Of a stretch of DNA of 33,974 bases, positions 30,882 through 33,974 are shown piece by piece (positions within the stretch are counted from its first letter, which is position 1; every line of letters begins with the position of its first letter). The notes beneath the pieces are model-generated. The model ran no database searches. It had not been told where the DNA came from and worked only from the letters and a program-made list of their open reading frames with translations. This DNA is from Paraburkholderia madseniana (GTDB taxonomy: Bacteria > Pseudomonadota > Gammaproteobacteria > Burkholderiales > Burkholderiaceae): contig NZ_VOSW01000100.1 in assembly GCF_009690905.1 (NCBI RefSeq), forward strand, positions 1-33,974, in the 5' to 3' direction. A program made the position numbers and the translations under genes.

Positions 30882-30891
30882 TCGTTTTTCC

Positions 30892-31926
30892 ATGATCGAA
30901 ATACGCAATATCTCTCAGCGGTTCGCCGGACCCCGGGGCTGGGTCGAAGCGCTGCATAACGTCAATCTGTCGATTCCGGCGGGTGAGGTGTTCGGCATCA
31001 TCGGCCGCAGCGGCGCGGGCAAGAGTACGCTCGTGCGCACCATCAACCTGCTGACGCGCCCGAGCGAAGGCAACATCGTCGTCAGCGGCCGTGATCTGAC
31101 GACGCTGCCCGCCGCGCAGTTGCGCGAGGCGCGTCGCGAAATCGGCATGATCTTCCAGCACTTCAACCTGCTGTCGTCGCGCACGGTTTACGAGAACGTG
31201 GCGTTGCCGCTCGAACTCGCCGGCATGAAGCGCGACGAGATCGAGGCGAACGTGCTGCCGCTGCTCGAACTGGTCGGCCTGTCGGCGCAGAAGGATCGTT
31301 ATCCGGCGCAGATCAGCGGCGGGCAGAAGCAACGTGTGGGTATCGCGCGTGCGTTGGCGAGCAAGCCGAAGGTGCTGCTCTCCGACGAAGCGACGTCGGC
31401 GCTCGATCCCGAAACCACGCGCTCGATCCTCGATCTGCTCAAGCGCATCAATCGCGAACTGAACCTGACGATTGTGCTGATCACGCACCAGATGGACGTG
31501 ATCAAGCAGGTCTGCGACCGCGTCGCGGTGCTGGATGCCGGCCGTGTGGTCGAAGAGGGCAAGGTCATCGACGTGTTCCTGCAACCGCATCATGAAGTGA
31601 CGCGCGCGCTGATCGGCGACGTGATCGCACAGGAACTGCCGCCCGCGATGAAGGCACGCGTGGCCGAACGCCTGAAGACCGGCAGCGGCCATTTGTTGCG
31701 CCTGGCGTTCACCGGTTCGGGTGTCGATCAGCCGATCCTGTCGGAAACGATTCGCCGCTACGAACTCGACTTCAACATCCTGCATGGCCAAATCGACGAG
31801 ATCCAGGGGCAGGCGTTCGGCTCGCTCGCGGTGCTCGCGGGCGGCGAACCGGCGAAGGTCGCACAGGCGCTGACCTATCTGCGCGAACAGGGTGTTGTGG
31901 TAGAGGAGCTGTCGTATGTTGAGTGA
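30892..31926 (+). CDS. metN: Methionine ABC transporter ATP-binding protein
   Basis: 344 residues from the ATG at 30892 (MIEIRNISQRFAG); the open frame starts 51 bases earlier, inside the leader structure. It powers methionine import by MetNIQ. Walker A is GRSGAGKST (38-46), the Q-loop lies in IGMIFQHFNLL, the signature is ISGGQKQRVGIARAL and Walker B is VLLSDEATSALD, with the switch histidine in LITHQMD. The C-terminal ~75 residues form the NIL regulatory domain (RLAFTGSGVDQPILSETIRRY), which binds methionine and shuts transport. The metI start overlaps its end by 11 bases. Confidence 0.96.
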   Translation: MIEIRNISQRFAGPRGWVEALHNVNLSIPAGEVFGIIGRSGAGKSTLVRTINLLTRPSEGNIVVSGRDLTTLPAAQLREARREIGMIFQHFNLLSSRTVYENVALPLELAGMKRDEIEANVLPLLELVGLSAQKDRYPAQISGGQKQRVGIARALASKPKVLLSDEATSALDPETTRSILDLLKRINRELNLTIVLITHQMDVIKQVCDRVAVLDAGRVVEEGKVIDVFLQPHHEVTRALIGDVIAQELPPAMKARVAERLKTGSGHLLRLAFTGSGVDQPILSETIRRYELDFNILHGQIDEIQGQAFGSLAVLAGGEPAKVAQALTYLREQGVVVEELSYVE

Positions 31927-32569
31927 AATGTTCGATATGTTCGTCCAGTCGTTCTGGGAAACGCTTGTGATGGTGGGCATCTCCGGACTGGTCGGCGCAG
32001 CGGTCGGTTTGCCGCTGGGCGTGCTGCTGTATCTGACGGACCGTCAGGGCGTGTTGCAGAACATCGCCGTGAATCGCGTAATGGGCGTGATCGTCAATGC
32101 CGTGCGTTCCACGCCGTTCATCATCTTGCTGGTCGCCGTGATTCCGTTCACGCGTCTCGTGGTGGGTTCGTCGATCGGTACGGCTGCGGCCGTGGTGCCG
32201 CTGACGATCGCCGCGGCGCCGTTCATTGCGCGTCTGGTCGAAACCGCGCTGCGCGAAGTCGATCGCGGTCTGATCGAAGCGGCGCAGGCGATGGGCGCGA
32301 CCACCAGCCAGATCGTTTTCAAGGTGCTGTTGCCGGAGTCACTGCCGGGTGTGGTCGCCGGTTTGACGATCACGTTTGTCTCGCTGGTCGGCTACTCGGC
32401 GATGGCTGGTGCGATCGGCGGCGGCGGGCTCGGCGATCTGGGCATTCGTTACGGGTATCAGCGTTTCTTGCCGGAAGTGATGGTGACGGTCGTGGTGATC
32501 CTGATCGTCTTCGTGCAACTGGTGCAGTCGTTCGGGGATTGGCTCGTGCGTCGTTTGAGCCATAAGTAA
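31916..32569 (+). CDS. metI: Methionine ABC transporter permease
   Basis: 217 residues with about five membrane segments. The BPD-type permease loop for the ATPase reads EAAQAMGATTSQIVFKVLLPESLPG. AGRIG-type MetI patterns (STPFIILLVAVIPFTRLVVG, YSAMAGAIGGGGLGDLGIRYGYQRF) are present. GAGGAG sits seven bases before the ATG, inside metN, which implies coupled translation. MetQ starts 34 bases downstream. Confidence 0.96.
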   Translation: MLSEMFDMFVQSFWETLVMVGISGLVGAAVGLPLGVLLYLTDRQGVLQNIAVNRVMGVIVNAVRSTPFIILLVAVIPFTRLVVGSSIGTAAAVVPLTIAAAPFIARLVETALREVDRGLIEAAQAMGATTSQIVFKVLLPESLPGVVAGLTITFVSLVGYSAMAGAIGGGGLGDLGIRYGYQRFLPEVMVTVVVILIVFVQLVQSFGDWLVRRLSHK

Positions 32570-32603
32570 ACAACAGAATCGATAGATTCGGAAAAGGTCC
32601 ATC

Positions 32604-33404
32604 ATGCAACGTCGTTTCGTTCTCAAGCTGGCCGCCACACTCGGCGCCGCGTCGCTGTTCGCTGCCGCCACCACGGCTCACGCTGAAGACACGATCAAGG
32701 TCGGCGTCACCGGCGGCCCGCACGCGCAGATCATGGAAGTCGTGAAGACGGTCGCGGCGAAGAACGGTCTGAACATCAAGATCGTCGAGTTCTCCGACTA
32801 CGTGCAGCCGAACGCGGCGCTCGCCGGTGGCGACCTGGACGCAAACAGCTACCAGCATGACCCGTACTTGCAGGCCCAGGTGAAGGACCGCGGCTACAAG
32901 CTGATTCGTGTTGCCGATACGGTCACGTACCCGATGGGCATCTATTCGAAGAAGGTGAAGACGCTGGCTGAATTGCAGCCGGGCGCGAAGATCGCCGTGC
33001 CGAACGATCCGACCAATGGCGGCCGGGCACTCCTGTTGCTGCAGAAGCAAGGTCTGCTGAAGCTGCGCGCGGACGCGGGTCTCAAGGCGACGCCGCTCGA
33101 TGTCGTCGACAACCCGAAGAAGCTGAAGATCGTCGAACTCGACGCAGCGCAGATCCCGCGCTCGCTGAACGACGTGGACGCCGCCGCGATCAATACGAAC
33201 TTTGCGATGGAAGCGGGTTTGAAGCCCAAGCAGGACGCCATCGCGATCGAAGACCCGAAGGGTCCGTACGTGAACATCATCGCAATCCGCGAAGCTGACA
33301 AGAGCAAGCCGTGGGTTGCGAAGCTGGTCGCGGCGTATCATTCGCCGGAAGTGAAGCAGTTTGTCGAAAGCAAGTTTGGTGGGGCGGTGATCACCGCCTG
33401 GTGA
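32604..33404 (+). CDS. metQ: Methionine-binding protein (NLPA family)
   Basis: 266 residues. It captures methionine in the periplasm and delivers it to MetNI. Residues 1-27 are a signal peptide ending AHA. There is no cysteine at the cleavage site, so unlike E. coli MetQ, which is a lipoprotein, this one appears to be soluble. Family patterns include VGVTGGPHAQIMEVV, EFSDYVQPNAALAGGDLDANSYQHDPYL and KIAVPNDPTNGGRALLLLQ. It is last in the metNIQ operon and followed by two hairpin terminators. An alternative ligand of the NLPA family, such as a dipeptide, is possible but less likely next to MetNI. Confidence 0.95.
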   Translation: MQRRFVLKLAATLGAASLFAAATTAHAEDTIKVGVTGGPHAQIMEVVKTVAAKNGLNIKIVEFSDYVQPNAALAGGDLDANSYQHDPYLQAQVKDRGYKLIRVADTVTYPMGIYSKKVKTLAELQPGAKIAVPNDPTNGGRALLLLQKQGLLKLRADAGLKATPLDVVDNPKKLKIVELDAAQIPRSLNDVDAAAINTNFAMEAGLKPKQDAIAIEDPKGPYVNIIAIREADKSKPWVAKLVAAYHSPEVKQFVESKFGGAVITAW

Positions 33405-33409
33405 TTCGA

Positions 33410-33429
33410 CGGCCGTTTTTCGGCCGTTT
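33410..33429 (+). terminator. First terminator after metQ
   Basis: ACGGCCG pairs with CGGCCGT around a TTTT loop, with a short T-run after it. It starts five bases after the metQ stop. Confidence 0.55.
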
Positions 33430-33476
33430 CGCCTGACAAGACACGACGGCAATGCAAAATTAGAGTCGTAGGTCTT

Positions 33477-33503
33477 AACCCGGGGTTGTCTCCCGGGTTT
33501 TTT
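33477..33503 (+). terminator. Second, stronger terminator after metQ
   Basis: AACCCGGG pairs with CCCGGGTT around a 7-base loop, followed by a run of T to 33503. It isolates metNIQ from etfB. Confidence 0.85.
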
Positions 33504-33516
33504 CGAGATTAAAATA

Positions 33517-33528
33517 GAACGATCGTTC
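33517..33528. promoter_or_regulatory. Palindromic operator candidate upstream of etfB
   Basis: GAACGATCGTTC is a perfect 12-bp palindrome, with a following GTT that adds a partial repeat. It is of the kind bound by TetR-family regulators. It lies 79 bases upstream of the etfB -10 box. The role is inference. Confidence 0.45.
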
Positions 33529-33606
33529 GTTATTGCCGTCACGCCGCTGAGGAGCGATATCCTTCTGCTAGAGCGCCCGCGACAAGGCTGCCATGAGGGC
33601 AGTCGC

Positions 33607-33612
33607 TATAAT
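33607..33612 (+). promoter_or_regulatory. -10 box of etfB
   Basis: A consensus TATAAT lies 41 bases before the etfB ATG. The -35 position is a poor match, which would fit an activated promoter. Confidence 0.5.
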
Positions 33613-33652
33613 GTTCGTTGGGTTGACGTATTCGTAACTTTGGAGCGTGTGC

Positions 33653-33974
33653 ATGAAAATCCTGGTGCCAGTCAAGAGAGTGGTCGATTACAACGTGAAA
33701 GTCCGGGTGAAATCGGACGGCACGGGCGTCGACATCGCGAACGTGAAAATGTCGATGAATCCGTTCGACGAAATCGCGGTTGAAGAAGCCGTTCGTCTGC
33801 GCGAAGCGGGCGTGGCGACCGAAGTGATCGCCGTGTCGGCCGGTGTGACGCAAGCGCAGGAAACGCTGCGCACGGCGCTGGCAATCGGCGCGGACCGTGC
33901 GATCCTGATCGAGTCGGGCGAAGAACTGCAGCCGCTGGCGGTCGCCAAGCTGCTCAAGGCGCTGGTCGACAAGG
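33653..33974 (+). CDS. etfB: Electron transfer flavoprotein beta subunit, N-terminal part
   Basis: 107 codons are visible before the right edge. EtfB, with EtfA, carries electrons from acyl-CoA and other dehydrogenases to ETF:ubiquinone oxidoreductase. The start MKILVPVKRVVDYNVKVRVK, the MSMNPFDEIAVEEAVRLRE segment and GADRAILIES are characteristic of the group I beta subunit. GGAG lies eight bases before the ATG. EtfA is expected next, outside the window. Confidence 0.94.
   Translation, partial: MKILVPVKRVVDYNVKVRVKSDGTGVDIANVKMSMNPFDEIAVEEAVRLREAGVATEVIAVSAGVTQAQETLRTALAIGADRAILIESGEELQPLAVAKLLKALVDK

Noticed and set aside
1..33974. CRISPR arrays, transposases, prophage genes, tRNA genes and toxin-antitoxin pairs
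   Set aside because: None was seen on either strand; spacing between conserved genes is short and composition is even across the window.

Overview
The window looks like core chromosome of a GC-rich betaproteobacterium, most likely Burkholderiaceae (Paraburkholderia or Burkholderia). This rests on protein sequences I recognise (UbiG, OmpA, RpsA, GyrA, HldD), the gene order, and a one-piece tmRNA encoding the tag ANDETFALAA. I see no phage, insertion sequence, CRISPR array, tRNA or rRNA gene. Nearly all of the sequence is explained by conserved housekeeping genes.

Layout. 1-2015: start of a soluble NAD-dependent formate dehydrogenase operon (fdsG, fdsB, minus strand) and its divergent ModE/LysR-like regulator. 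2125-2882: a small secreted protein of unknown function and a COG4315-type secreted protein. 3128-3497: ssrA. 3688-6003 (minus): gph and ubiG (a likely transcription unit) and, upstream with its own terminator, ompA. 6502-9864: gyrA and a DUF2059 secreted protein, closed by a strong terminator. 10221-19020: serC-pheA-hisC-tyrA-aroA-cmk-rpsA-ihfB, the betaproteobacterial form of the mixed-function supraoperon known from pseudomonads, which joins serine and aromatic amino acid synthesis to CMP kinase, ribosomal protein S1 and IHF. Here tyrA and aroA are separate genes rather than fused. 19369-24549: lapA-lapB (LPS assembly control), ugd, hldA and hldD (UDP-glucuronate and heptose precursors), an envelope and LPS block. 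24627-26204: a ComEA-like helix-hairpin-helix protein and cysM. 26368-30640: mltB (minus), a class II histone-deacetylase-like hydrolase, an enoyl-CoA hydratase, and an alpha/beta hydrolase (minus). 30892-33404: metNIQ methionine importer. 33653 to the end: 5' part of etfB.

The unusual signals are mostly RNA and DNA structures between genes, not new protein systems. The best are a two-tier hairpin burying the ribosome binding site of the ComEA-like gene; a sigma-70 promoter for rpsA written inside the cmk reading frame, marked by an AT-rich patch of rare codons; a perfect 15-bp inverted repeat over the -35 of the ubiG promoter; a terminator-shaped hairpin ending two bases before the GTG start of tyrA; and structured leaders before rpsA and metN. 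I found no convincing undescribed multi-gene system. All functions are read from sequence recognition by eye, without database searches or folding programs.
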